NCBI GenBank assembly: GCA_037200685.1
Contig: JBBCIG010000002.1
Location: 62,001-126,000, forward strand
Length of the DNA: 64,000 nucleotides
Source of the DNA: JAJKIP01 sp037200685
GTDB taxonomy: Bacteria > Bacteroidota > Bacteroidia > Chitinophagales > Chitinophagaceae
Direction: 5' to 3'
The position numbers were made by a program, and so were the translations under genes. Positions 1 through 8,722 of this stretch are shown in pieces (the stretch's first letter is position 1; each line of letters opens with the position of its first letter). The notes beneath the pieces are model-generated. The model saw only the letters and a program-made list of their open reading frames with translations, had not been told where the DNA came from and made no database searches.

Positions 1-548
1 CATGCGTGTGGCTGCGGACGCTCATACGCAGAAGTTGACTTCTTTAATTCGCCATCTGTGGCATCCACATAATAATGTCCTTGTGGTTTTCCTTTGATGC
101 CATAACTTTCATACAAACCGGTATTGAACCACTGCGGAGAATTTGGTACGCACATCTGGTTCAATATAGAATACACCAGTTCTTCATAAAATACCTGCGC
201 ATCTTTTTCAGAAGCGAAATAATTATACTTCTCACCCCATACCTTCCAGCAATTAGCCAAACGATGGGCGACTTGTTTAGCGGAAGTTTCCCTGCCCAAA
301 CTTCCATCTGGTTGGGGAACACCTGCTTTGCGAAAATATTTTTGCGCTAAAATATCCGTAGCGATCTGGCTCCATTGTTTTGGAACCTCTACATTATTCA
401 TTTCAAATACCGTCTCACCCGTGGGATTCCTGATCACCGACGTTCGGTAATCATACTCGAACATGTCAAATACATTAACTGTATCATTTGTGAAGCGACG
501 ACGAAACTGCAGTCCGACCTTAGCGGACACTTTTACTTTACCGGCCAT
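1..548 (-). CDS. nrdJ: Adenosylcobalamin-dependent ribonucleotide reductase (class II), N-terminal part
   Basis: The first 182 codons are present and the gene runs off the left edge of the window. The product reduces ribonucleotides to deoxyribonucleotides using vitamin B12, in the cytoplasm. The frame opens with ATG at 548 (MAGKVKVSAKVGLQFRRRF) and continues through VEVPKQWSQIATDILAQKYF and CVPNSPQWFNTGLYESYG, ending at RPQPHA. The family continues RPQPHAC at this point, and the last two bases fit a Cys codon. These stretches are typical of the NrdJ N-terminal region. The catalytic barrel lies outside the window. No cobalamin riboswitch was recognised upstream. Confidence 0.9.
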   Translation of the reverse strand, partial: MAGKVKVSAKVGLQFRRRFTNDTVNVFDMFEYDYRTSVIRNPTGETVFEMNNVEVPKQWSQIATDILAQKYFRKAGVPQPDGSLGRETSAKQVAHRLANCWKVWGEKYNYFASEKDAQVFYEELVYSILNQMCVPNSPQWFNTGLYESYGIKGKPQGHYYVDATDGELKKSTSAYERPQPHA

Positions 549-966
549 AACAAAGAATTTAACTGGGTTGTTGGTTTTCTAAAGTCTCTCCTGGGGATGA
601 GCTGATACGAAAATATTTTTTGCATGGTGATTTTCAAACCCACAAATATTAACACAATGTGGAAAAGGGAACATATACATGGCCAAATGCTGTGCTGTAC
701 TGGTTTAGGGGACTTCTGCACAACTGTATATGTTTTTTTTGAGAAATTATTTTTGGAAAATTCCAAACTGTTGGTTAAAAAATTGTTACCGCAAAAGCTT
801 CACGCTGAAAGTGAGACACAGCAAGGATTTCGTACTATAAAAAGCTGAAACCTTCTCCAGCACTGTGTTTCATAGATTCTCTCTTCTCAAATTCACATTA
901 AATTGATAATATATGAATAACGTAAGATTAAAAATTTAATAATACAGATATTTTGTTTTTTTGCGT
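549..966. other. Divergent intergenic region nrdJ / DUF2490 gene
   Basis: About 420 bp of AT-rich sequence separates the two divergently transcribed genes. It should hold both promoters. The only structure noticed is a short inverted repeat, CCACA-N13-TGTGG, at 640-662, on the nrdJ side. It vaguely resembles an NrdR-type operator, but that resemblance was not tested. Short open frames here have no recognisable content. Confidence 0.35.
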
Positions 967-1695
967 ATGAAAAAAATATTGCTGCTGTTCTTACTTATCG
1001 TTTCGGCTTCTTTATTTTATAATAGCCATGCACAATCCCAGTTTACAGGTTGGGTATCATCCTTCAATACTTTTAAAACTGGTAAAAAAATAAGTATTCA
1101 TAATGACATACAATGGAGAAGCACCGATGGCATCAAACAAATGCAAACATTTTTATTCCGGGTGGGAATGAATGTGCACCTCAAAAAAAATCTTATTGTA
1201 ACTGCCGGTTATGCATTTACCAGCAACAGGCGTACCATTAGCGGTATCAATGACTATCTTCCCGAACATCGTATATGGGAGCAATTGATAGTAACGCATA
1301 AATTAAAAAATATTTTCACCACCCATCGCTTTCGGATTGAACAACGGTTCATTTCACAAAAGATAGCTGTAAACAACCAGTTGGAAAATAATGGTCATGT
1401 ATATGCGAACCGTTTCCGTTATTTTTTTCGCAACATTCTTCCTTTTAAAAAACAAACATCTTTTCAAAAAGGAGTATTCGTGGCATTGCAAGATGAAGTC
1501 TTTGTCAACTTTGGTAATACAGCCGGGGTCAATGGAGAATTTTTTGATCAAAACAGGTTTTACGTAGCAGCGGGTTACCGCATCAGCCCAAAAGCCGACA
1601 TTGAAATTGGTTATATAAATCAATATGTAAATGGAAGAGGCGATGCATTCACCAAAAATAATATTGTCCAGCTAGCGAGTTATCTAAGGCTTTAG
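967..1695 (+). CDS. DUF2490 family outer-membrane-like protein
   Basis: A 242-residue secreted protein with a signal peptide (MKKILLLFLLIVSASLFYNSHAQ). The mature part alternates polar and aromatic residues as in an outer-membrane beta-barrel, for example IHNDIQWRSTDGIKQMQTFLFRVG and HRIWEQLIVTHKL. It ends in IVQLASYLRL, a terminal strand typical of barrels. The pattern matches the Bacteroidota DUF2490 family, whose function is unknown. A TTG two codons earlier is in frame, but the ATG at 967 begins directly at the signal peptide and is preferred. It stands alone, divergent from nrdJ. Confidence 0.7.
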   Translation: MKKILLLFLLIVSASLFYNSHAQSQFTGWVSSFNTFKTGKKISIHNDIQWRSTDGIKQMQTFLFRVGMNVHLKKNLIVTAGYAFTSNRRTISGINDYLPEHRIWEQLIVTHKLKNIFTTHRFRIEQRFISQKIAVNNQLENNGHVYANRFRYFFRNILPFKKQTSFQKGVFVALQDEVFVNFGNTAGVNGEFFDQNRFYVAAGYRISPKADIEIGYINQYVNGRGDAFTKNNIVQLASYLRL

Positions 1696-1814
1696 TCCTT
1701 TTGCGATTCCTCTTTGGGGAAAAGGCTGCACATTTTCAAAAACCGTGGGTTACTACCTGTATTCCTGAAAGGATTTTTACGAAAGAAACTTCTGTACAGC
1801 GATTTATCAGTCAT
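1692..1814 (-). CDS. Possible 40-residue small protein
   Basis: An ATG at 1814 opens a 40-codon frame (MTDKSLYRSFFRKNPFRNTG...) ending in TAA inside the stop region of the convergent DUF2490 gene. The peptide is basic and Phe/Ser-rich, with no signal peptide. On the minus strand a TTTTG and a TAAGTTTC lie upstream at roughly promoter spacing, one mismatch from the Bacteroidota -7 consensus. No homologue is recognised. The frame may be chance; it is listed because it fills an otherwise empty 220 bp gap. Confidence 0.25.
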   Translation of the reverse strand: MTDKSLYRSFFRKNPFRNTGSNPRFLKMCSLFPKEESQKD

Positions 1815-1915
1815 ATTTCGAGTTATTTTTGGACGAAACTTAAACTCTTTTAAATAGTCAAAACCCCTTCAATCACAAAAACTTTTCGCATTTTTGCAAC
1901 AACAACCGTTACCGG

Positions 1916-2671
1916 ATGAAGTCAGCTATTTATCATTCACTTATAGAAAGAAAAAAGCAGGGGAAAAAATCCTTCGCAGTACTAATAGACCCTGACAAGG
2001 TCAATACTTCCGTGCTTGATGAGCTGATCGAATTATCCATTTCAGCAAAAGTTGATTATTTGTTTGTCGGCGGCAGTTTGGTTATTTCCAATCACCTGGA
2101 TGAATGTGTGCAGCACATTAAAAAGAACTGCAACATTCCCGTTATACTCTTCCCGGGCAGCCCGACACAGATCAGCAAATATGCCGATGCTTTACTTTAT
2201 TTATCATTGATATCCGGCCGCAATCCCGAATTATTGATCGGCCAGCATGTGGTCTCCGCTCCTTTTATCCGCCAAAGCGGTTTGGAAATAATGCCCACCG
2301 GTTATATTGTAATAGATGGCGGCGCTCCTACTACAGTTTCTTATATAAGTAATGCGGCCCCCGTACCTGCTGATAAAAGCGAGATCGCCATGTGTACGGC
2401 GATGGCGGGTGAAATGCTGGGCATGAAATTAATTTATATGGATGCCGGCAGCGGCGCTAAACGGGCCATCAGCGAACACATGATCGAAGCGGTTGCAAAA
2501 ACTATTTCCTGTCCGCTGATTATCGGTGGTGGTATTACCGATGCGGAAAAAGCGTATAGAAATTGTAAAGCAGGCGCTGACCTGATCGTTGTCGGCAACG
2601 CCATTGAAAAAGATTCTTCTATTATAAAAGAAATCTCCTCGGCCATTCACTCTGTTCCGCAGAAAGTGTAG
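1916..2671 (+). CDS. Geranylgeranylglyceryl phosphate synthase-like protein (PcrB/GGGPS family)
   Basis: A 251-residue TIM-barrel prenyltransferase. GGGPS enzymes join a polyprenyl diphosphate to sn-glycerol-1-phosphate through an ether bond. Recognisable elements are VLIDPDK (residues 22-28), YLFVGGSL, VILFPGSPTQIS, the YLSLISGRNPELLIGQH stretch, MPTGYIVIDGG, IYMDAGSGA and the phosphate-binding IIGGGI and IVVGNAIE segments. The length is normal for bacterial GGGPS, which is known biochemically from Chitinophaga pinensis. Its in vivo product in Bacteroidota is not settled. The ATG at 1916 follows a weak -7-like CATTTTTG (1888-1895). The gene appears monocistronic. Confidence 0.85.
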   Translation: MKSAIYHSLIERKKQGKKSFAVLIDPDKVNTSVLDELIELSISAKVDYLFVGGSLVISNHLDECVQHIKKNCNIPVILFPGSPTQISKYADALLYLSLISGRNPELLIGQHVVSAPFIRQSGLEIMPTGYIVIDGGAPTTVSYISNAAPVPADKSEIAMCTAMAGEMLGMKLIYMDAGSGAKRAISEHMIEAVAKTISCPLIIGGGITDAEKAYRNCKAGADLIVVGNAIEKDSSIIKEISSAIHSVPQKV

Positions 2672-2762
2672 CTCAACACTTGCAAAGCCGTTTTCCTTTT
2701 ATTAATATTACAGTTGATTTATTAACAACTAAGAACTAACTCTTATTAATTCGGACCCCTTT

Positions 2763-4124
2763 ATGAAAAAAGCATCCCTTTTTCTCAGCCTCTCTATTTT
2801 TTCTATTACAGCATTTTCTCAAAATTTTCCCGGTATCAGCTCTGGTAATTACAGCGGTGTGAATGGCGCATTCACTAATCCCGCGAATATTGCCAATAAC
2901 AAATACAGCTGGAACCTTAACCTGCTAAGCCTTCATGCGGGAGTTGTCAATAACAATGCATCATTTAGTTTAAAAGATATCGGCTCTTCTTTCGATGATG
3001 CCGACAGCGTTTTCTTCGGTAACAGCGCTAAAAGCACCAGCGGCGCTATCAGCACGGATATTCACGGCCCTTCCCTGATGATCTCGGGAAAGAAAAACAG
3101 TTTCGCCTTTACAACAAGATTGAGGGTAATGGCAAATATTGTGGATATGGATGGCCAGTTCATTCAGAGTATCAGCAATGATCTTTCTTCTTCAACAACT
3201 TTTCCTTTTGCCTTAAAGAGCAATCAAAATCAAAAATTCATTTTAAATGGATGGACGGATTGGGGAGTTACTTATGGACGTGTGCTGTCTGATAAAGGAA
3301 ATCATCTTTTTAAAGCAGGTATTACTGTAAAATATCTCGCAGGCGCTACTAACAGTTATATAAATATCGATAACCTGAAAGGTACATTGGATGATGATAT
3401 TACCGGCGATGTCTACTTAACGAATGCGACCGGCAGAGTTGCTATGGGTGTTGGTGGTATTGACCTCAGCGATGATGATTTTGATGTCGCCGATGCACTT
3501 AAATTTAAAGGACACGGTATTGGCGCTGATATTGGCTTTGTGTATGAATACAAAAAAGGAAACAGCTATAAATTTAAAGCAGGTATCGCATTATTAGATA
3601 TCGGTTCTATTAAATACAAAACAAACACGAACCAATCCGGTGATTATAATATCAATGTGCCGAACGGCGCTCATTGGTATCCCAGTGACCTTGATGACAA
3701 ATCCGTTTCGGAGATTAATGATTATTTAGACGGAAGCCCTTATTTTACCAATAACCCGGGTATCAAAAGTGAATACAAGGCAAGCTTACCAACTACATTG
3801 CGACTGGATTTGGATTATGCTGTAACAAAAAAATTATTTATCGCACTTGGTAGTAACATCAATCTTATCCAGGAAAAAAGTATTTATAATTCTTTTTACT
3901 ATAGCACTGTCGCTTTGACACCAAGGTTTGAGGGCAGAAGGCTGGGTATTTATCTTCCGATAAGCTATAACACACTTTCTAAATTCAATGCCGGTGTTTC
4001 ATTAAAACTTGGGCCACTCTTTATTGGTTCCGGTAGTGTACTGACTGCATTGATGGATAAATCCAAACAAGCGGATTTTCATTTCGGTTTCCAGTTTGGA
4101 GGATTACGTAATAAGAAAAATTAA
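2763..4124 (+). CDS. DUF5723 family secreted, barrel-like protein
   Basis: A 453-residue protein with signal peptide MKKASLFLSLSIFSITAFSQ. The N-terminal mature region has the hallmark of this Bacteroidota group, NYSGVNGAFTNPANIANNKYSWNLNLL. Repeated amphipathic strand segments follow, ending in DFHFGFQFGGLRNKKN, as in an outer-membrane protein. The closest group I can name is DUF5723, so function is unknown. It ends 3 bp from the convergent M28 peptidase gene. Confidence 0.65.
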   Translation: MKKASLFLSLSIFSITAFSQNFPGISSGNYSGVNGAFTNPANIANNKYSWNLNLLSLHAGVVNNNASFSLKDIGSSFDDADSVFFGNSAKSTSGAISTDIHGPSLMISGKKNSFAFTTRLRVMANIVDMDGQFIQSISNDLSSSTTFPFALKSNQNQKFILNGWTDWGVTYGRVLSDKGNHLFKAGITVKYLAGATNSYINIDNLKGTLDDDITGDVYLTNATGRVAMGVGGIDLSDDDFDVADALKFKGHGIGADIGFVYEYKKGNSYKFKAGIALLDIGSIKYKTNTNQSGDYNINVPNGAHWYPSDLDDKSVSEINDYLDGSPYFTNNPGIKSEYKASLPTTLRLDLDYAVTKKLFIALGSNINLIQEKSIYNSFYYSTVALTPRFEGRRLGIYLPISYNTLSKFNAGVSLKLGPLFIGSGSVLTALMDKSKQADFHFGFQFGGLRNKKN

Positions 4125-4127
4125 ATC

Positions 4128-5129
4128 TTATTTATAAAATGATTTCGGTGTTTCCTCACCATTGATGAGTGTTCGTAAAGAAGCGGCGATAGCCCGGGTG
4201 ATGGCTGTCATATTTTCTATATCAATTCGTTTTATTTCATCGCAAGGCTGATGATAGCAATCATCGTCGTCATCACTGGCCATGATGGTATGCGCCGGTA
4301 TACCTTCTAATGCAAAAGGATAATTATCGCTACGCCGAAAAAGTTTTTGTTCAGGATTGGTTGGGTCAGGTTCAGGTGTTATCGTCAATCCATTCTCTTT
4401 AAGTTTTTTGCTTAATAAATTATGCAATGATGATATTCCATCGCCTGTAATAAAAACAGTTTTTGCTCCAAACTGCGGTATGCCGATCATTTCAAGATTG
4501 ATACAGGCGGCAATATTTTTAGGATTGGTATAAGAAATAAAATCATGCGATCCTTTTAATCCCATCTCTTCGCCTGAAAAAGCGCAAAACAATAATGTCC
4601 GTTCATTATCATTTCTTGCCGTGAAATATTTCGCCAGCAGCAGCAAGGCCGTTGTACCGGAAGCATTATCATTAGCGCCATTCAGGATGCTATCGCCCTG
4701 CTTCAATGCAAAAACCCCCTCATGATCATAATGCGCAGAAATGATAATGATCTCATTGGGTTTTGATTTGCCGGGAAGGACACCCACAATATTATACCCG
4801 ATCATTGGGTTGACCGGGCGACTGTTATTTTTCCTGAACGAAGAGTCTTTGCTGATTTTCTTTCCATCCAGTACCTGGAATGGAATAAAGTAATCTTGAA
4901 ATCCTGCTAAAGGCGTTAATCCAATTTTGGAAAATTCATCGCCGATAAAATTGGCGGCTTTTAATAAACCGGGTTGAAGGTTACCGCGGCCTTTCAGTGA
5001 ATCTGATGCAAGTATGTTTATTATTCTTGCCGCTTCGCTTGTTTTAATTGTATCAACTTCCGGTTGCGCATGCAGCATAACCGGCAAGGCAATAAACCCA
5101 TAAATAAAAAGATAAAACGATTTTATCAT
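4128..5129 (-). CDS. M28 family zinc metallopeptidase, secreted
   Basis: A 333-residue predicted exported aminopeptidase with signal peptide MIKSFYLFIYGFIALPVMLHA. The M28 di-zinc ligands are visible in order: SAHYDHEG, LNGANDNASGT, FSGEEMGLKG with the catalytic Glu, NLEMIG and CYHQPCDE. These enzymes remove N-terminal amino acids from peptides outside the cytoplasmic membrane. It starts 4 bp after the stop of the upstream gene, a paralogue with the same order of motifs, so the pair is probably one operon formed by tandem duplication. The segment before the HYDH motif, which in the longer paralogue carries extra sequence, is reduced here. Confidence 0.9.
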   Translation of the reverse strand: MIKSFYLFIYGFIALPVMLHAQPEVDTIKTSEAARIINILASDSLKGRGNLQPGLLKAANFIGDEFSKIGLTPLAGFQDYFIPFQVLDGKKISKDSSFRKNNSRPVNPMIGYNIVGVLPGKSKPNEIIIISAHYDHEGVFALKQGDSILNGANDNASGTTALLLLAKYFTARNDNERTLLFCAFSGEEMGLKGSHDFISYTNPKNIAACINLEMIGIPQFGAKTVFITGDGISSLHNLLSKKLKENGLTITPEPDPTNPEQKLFRRSDNYPFALEGIPAHTIMASDDDDDCYHQPCDEIKRIDIENMTAITRAIAASLRTLINGEETPKSFYK

Positions 5130-5133
5130 TACA

Positions 5134-6435
5134 TCAGCGCAGTTCTTCCACCTTCACCCTCGACGGCGTTTCTTGGCCGCTTACAATACTCCTGGAACTC
5201 ATCGCAATAGATTTGATGACCATGGCCATGTTTTCCATATCCAGCGTTTCCACCTGGTCGCTTGCTTTATGATAGTGCGGTTCCGTATCCATTTTTGAAG
5301 TAGAGATCGTATGCGCAGGTACGCCCAACCTTGCCAGCGTTGCATTATCGGAGCGATAAAACAATTGCATGTCGGGATAAGGATCGGGATAAAATGTAAA
5401 CTCCGTACCCTGCAGATTTTTCTGAAGAATAGCGCCCATATCTGTTTTTTCGTAACCAGTAATATAAGCAGAGTTCTTACCCCATTTACTTTCCGTACCG
5501 ACCATTTCTATATTGAACATTGCTACGACAGCAGCGGGATTAAATTGCTGTGAAAAATATTTTGCGCCATAGCCGCCTAACTCCTCCGCGGTAAATGTTG
5601 CAAACACAATTGTTCTTTCATTATTTTTTAATGCACTGAAATATTTAGCCAGCATAATAACAGCGGTAGTACCAGCGGCATCATCATTAGCGCCGTTATA
5701 AATTGAATCCGTCTTATCATGCGGGTAACCTTCCAGCGGCGTACCGGTACCGAGATGATCATAGTGACCGGAAAAAATTACATATTCATTCTTTTTGCTT
5801 TTGCCGGGTAATATACCCACGACATTTGATAGCTTCTTTTCTGTTATTTCATTCGTTGCTTCAATGGTAAATGTAGATGGATCGGTTGCAGACAATACAA
5901 ACACTACACTATTTTCTGTTTTAAATAAGTCTTTATTAAAAGCCGTGAGCCTTCTGAAGTTTTTGGAAAAAGAGGTATCCACCAGTACGAGGTATTTTTT
6001 TTCCAGCCCTGCGAATTTTCTTGCTTCCGCGAAAAGGCTTTGTCCTTTTTTAATAGCTACTTTTTCATACCCGGATTTTTCCGTGATGCGAATATTAGCC
6101 TGCGTAGTTACGACGATCACATCTTTTGGATCCACCGCCTGGCCATCGAGTGTATAATTACCACTGATAAATTTCGGCGATACCATGGCAAAGGATTGAA
6201 GATAGCTTCCACTGTTATTCAATGTTTGCAACCCGGCTTTTTTAAATTCTGAGGCGATAAAATCAGCGGCTTTATCAATTTGCGGTGTGAACGCCCTGCG
6301 GCCGCCCATTTCATCTGATGCTAACACACTTTCAATGCGGAGTACTTCTTTTGCATTAATAACCCCATCGATATTTTGTGCAAATAAAAAAGAGGTTACT
6401 GAAATCAATAACCCCGTCAAACAAAATTTCTTCAT
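5134..6435 (-). CDS. M28 family zinc metallopeptidase, secreted
   Basis: A 433-residue exported peptidase with signal peptide MKKFCLTGLLISVTSFLFAQ. M28 motifs in order: FSGHYDHLGTG, YNGANDDAAGTT, FTAEELGGYGAKYF, NIEMVGTESKWG, YRSDNATLARLGVPAHT and EPHYHKASDQ. The 100 residues before HYDH resemble the PA-like insert of many M28 enzymes. It is the promoter-proximal member of a two-gene operon with the shorter M28 paralogue, four bases downstream. It probably acts in the periplasm or at the outer membrane in peptide use. Confidence 0.9.
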   Translation of the reverse strand: MKKFCLTGLLISVTSFLFAQNIDGVINAKEVLRIESVLASDEMGGRRAFTPQIDKAADFIASEFKKAGLQTLNNSGSYLQSFAMVSPKFISGNYTLDGQAVDPKDVIVVTTQANIRITEKSGYEKVAIKKGQSLFAEARKFAGLEKKYLVLVDTSFSKNFRRLTAFNKDLFKTENSVVFVLSATDPSTFTIEATNEITEKKLSNVVGILPGKSKKNEYVIFSGHYDHLGTGTPLEGYPHDKTDSIYNGANDDAAGTTAVIMLAKYFSALKNNERTIVFATFTAEELGGYGAKYFSQQFNPAAVVAMFNIEMVGTESKWGKNSAYITGYEKTDMGAILQKNLQGTEFTFYPDPYPDMQLFYRSDNATLARLGVPAHTISTSKMDTEPHYHKASDQVETLDMENMAMVIKSIAMSSRSIVSGQETPSRVKVEELR

Positions 6436-6533
6436 ATTGTTTCTGTATGCTTATTTAATTAATCTCTGATTACAGGCAGTAAGCAATTGGCAATTAAAAT
6501 TTGCCTGTTGCTTCTTTCCTATTGTTTATTCTT

Positions 6534-7262
6534 TTACAAACTCATCATTTCTTTAAACTTCACCGTCTGTCTCCTGCTCACTTCTATTTTTTCACCGCCT
6601 TTTAATTCCAATAATAACCCGCCGTTAAAATAAGGCTCGACTTTTTCGATCAGCCGCAGGTTGACGATATGTTTCCTGTTGGCACGAAAAAAGAATTTTT
6701 CATCCAGTCTTTCTTCCAATGAATTCAGTGATTTTAAGATCAGTGGTTTATTCGGACCAAAGAAAACTTTTGCATAATTACCTACGCTTTCAAACAACCT
6801 TATCTCGCTCAACTTTACAAACCAGCAACGCTCCCCATCTTTTACAAAAACCTGGTCATGCTCACCGAGTACACTATTGTTGGAATATTCACCAACAGGT
6901 CTCGGGTCTTTTATTTCGCCGCTTTGTAATTTATGGATCGCATCGGCTAACCGTTTAGGCTCGATAGGTTTCAGTAAATAATCCAGCGCATTTACTTCAA
7001 ACGCTTTCAATGCAAATTCATCGTAGGCCGTAGTGAAAATAACGTGGGGCGACCTTTCTAACTGGGATAGCATATCAAACCCGGTTTTTTCCGGCATCTG
7101 AATGTCCAGGAAGATCAGGTCGGGATGAAGACTTTCAATTTTTTCAATCCCTTCCTGTGCATTGGCGGCTTCGTCTATCACTTCCACCTCCGGGAAATCC
7201 TGCAGAAGCTTCTTGAGTTCAGCCCTTGCCAATCGTTCATCATCAATAATAATTGCTCGCAT
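6534..7262 (-). CDS. LytTR-family response regulator
   Basis: A 242-residue DNA-binding response regulator. The N-terminal receiver domain (about 1-115) has the acidic pocket IIIDDE, the phosphoacceptor Asp53 in DLIFLDIQMPEKTGFD, FTTAYD and the KPI lysine. The C-terminal LytTR domain (about 135-240) shows KDGERCWFVKLSEIRLFES, FFRANRKHIVNL and the terminal VSRRQTVKFKEMM. It begins 14 bp after the histidine kinase gene and is cotranscribed with it. Target genes are not evident from the window. Confidence 0.93.
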   Translation of the reverse strand: MRAIIIDDERLARAELKKLLQDFPEVEVIDEAANAQEGIEKIESLHPDLIFLDIQMPEKTGFDMLSQLERSPHVIFTTAYDEFALKAFEVNALDYLLKPIEPKRLADAIHKLQSGEIKDPRPVGEYSNNSVLGEHDQVFVKDGERCWFVKLSEIRLFESVGNYAKVFFGPNKPLILKSLNSLEERLDEKFFFRANRKHIVNLRLIEKVEPYFNGGLLLELKGGEKIEVSRRQTVKFKEMMSL

Positions 7263-7276
7263 GTGAATGGTTTTTA

Positions 7277-8332
7277 TTAATTGTCTTCAAAGGGTATCAG
7301 CACTTTCGCTTCTACGAGGGTTGGAGTAGTTTGCTTTATTTCAAATTTAGCTTTATTTCCATACAAAAGGTTCAGCCGGTCGGTGGTGCTGGATAGCCCG
7401 AAACCATCGCTGTTGGCATAACCGTTAAGATAGCCGGTGTTCTGTACCGATAGCTCGTGAAAATTATCTTTTATAGCAGATTCTATTCGTACCACGCCGC
7501 CGTGAATTTGTTTACTGATACCATGTTTGATGGCATTTTCCACTAAAGTTTGCAGCATCATGGGCGGAACGGGTAAACTTAACGTATCATTATTAATAAC
7601 ATACTCGATCCGGAGCCTGTCTTCAAACCGCATATTCTCCAGGGCGAGGTAATCTTTTACAATATTCAATTCCCTTTCCATCGTCACGGATTCTGATTTA
7701 TCGGCCTGCATGCTGCTGCGCAGTATATTGCTGAGTTCGGTGATAGCCCGTCTTGCCCTTTCGGGATTTTCATCTACCAATGCCCGGATACTGTTTAATG
7801 AATTGAAAATAAAATGCGGATTGATATGTGCTTTGATGGTCTTTAATTCCAGTTCCTTGATCAATGCTTCCAGTTTAAATGTATCTACTTCCTGCCGACG
7901 GCTTTTCTCCACATAATGGTAAATGAAATAAATACAATTCCACATGAACAGGTATACAAAAGAGTGGAAGGCGTTATCCAAAATCCGCTTAAAAATGGGG
8001 ACAGACTCATTCGTCCCCCTTTCTCTTGGAGACAATTCAAACAGGTTTTGCATGAAAGTCTCGGCAATACCTAGGAGCAGGGTGAAAATAAGCGTGATGA
8101 CAACAAGGCTAATGATCTGGGACTGAAGCGATTTGATCATAACATTTGACTGCCGGATGATCCACCGCATGAAATGGGTAAGAAGAAGGCCGAGGCCTAC
8201 GAATATTAAGAGCCGGTACGTGTATTTTTTCTCCAGGCTGTCGAAGGCAAAGGCGAAAAAGATATAAATAAAGGCAAACAATCCCCATCCAATGATCTGG
8301 AACAACCAATATCGTGTGTTTCTTGCCTGCAT
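7277..8332 (-). CDS. LytS/YehU-type sensor histidine kinase
   Basis: A 351-residue membrane kinase with four predicted transmembrane helices in the first 145 residues (about 8-30, 40-58, 71-94, 122-141). A His_kinase domain follows, with the phosphoacceptor motif HINPHFIFNSLNSIRAL (His near 173), and a HATPase domain with the N-box LVENAIKHG and G-box DGFGLSSTTDRLNLLYG. There is no large extracytoplasmic sensor domain, so the signal is probably sensed in the membrane. The partner is the LytTR regulator immediately downstream. A TAGTTTTG -7 element lies only 7 nt before the ATG, suggesting a nearly leaderless transcript. Confidence 0.93.
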   Translation of the reverse strand: MQARNTRYWLFQIIGWGLFAFIYIFFAFAFDSLEKKYTYRLLIFVGLGLLLTHFMRWIIRQSNVMIKSLQSQIISLVVITLIFTLLLGIAETFMQNLFELSPRERGTNESVPIFKRILDNAFHSFVYLFMWNCIYFIYHYVEKSRRQEVDTFKLEALIKELELKTIKAHINPHFIFNSLNSIRALVDENPERARRAITELSNILRSSMQADKSESVTMERELNIVKDYLALENMRFEDRLRIEYVINNDTLSLPVPPMMLQTLVENAIKHGISKQIHGGVVRIESAIKDNFHELSVQNTGYLNGYANSDGFGLSSTTDRLNLLYGNKAKFEIKQTTPTLVEAKVLIPFEDN

Positions 8333-8339
8333 AAAGCGG

Positions 8340-8347
8340 CAAAACTA
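8340..8347 (-). promoter_or_regulatory. -7 element of the histidine kinase operon
   Basis: TAGTTTTG on the minus strand matches the Bacteroidota TAnnTTTG consensus exactly. Seven bases separate it from the ATG at 8332. No clear TTTG was found at the -33 position. Confidence 0.5.
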
Positions 8348-8530
8348 ATCATTTCCCCTTCATACAGAATTGTTTAAAATATATCAGTGGACGATACGTT
8401 TTACAGGTGGGAAACTGGGTTCCCTTAACTGCGTATAAACGGCTTAAGGGCATGTAAATACGGGATATTACGCCTACGGTATTGTATGGAGAAGAAATCA
8501 GCCTGAATTTTTGACGATTTGGGAGTTTTT

Positions 8531-8606
8531 TCAAAAATGCTGAGTAACGGACAGGAAATACAAGAGTGCGACGCAACGAAGATGATCAGGGAACTGAAGC
8601 CGGGTT
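8531..8606 (-). repeat. Dispersed GTTGCGTCGCACTCTT repeat, copy 1
   Basis: This copy carries the core AGAGTGCGACGCAAC, preceded by ATGCTGAGTAACGGACAGGA and followed by GATGATCAGGGAACTGAAGC. Near-identical blocks occur at 58327-58410 and, in opposite orientation, 37855-37945. The rest of the 8333-8722 gap shows no gene. Confidence 0.8.
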
Positions 8607-8722
8607 CATAAAAACATTTCAAATCATTCCCCCGCGCCGGTTAGAAAAACCGGAACCCATTCCAGTTTTTACTTAAACACTGAGAAATAAAATATTAATT
8701 TTACGCTTAATTAACCCCATGC

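Noticed and set aside
549..900. Cobalamin riboswitch upstream of nrdJ
   Set aside because: A B12-dependent enzyme made this worth checking, but the conserved B12-box words were not seen on the minus strand.
5795..6157. 120-codon open frame antisense to the longer M28 peptidase gene
   Set aside because: Shadow of the conserved peptidase frame; the hydrophobic composition mirrors codon bias on the real strand.
8349..8576. Open frame starting RRTLVFPVRYSAF on the minus strand, with look-alikes at 58152-58376 (-) and 37855-38178 (+)
   Set aside because: All three lie in dispersed repeat copies. Their similarity follows DNA repeat conservation, the frames end differently, and there is no start context. 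They are repeat translations, not a protein family.
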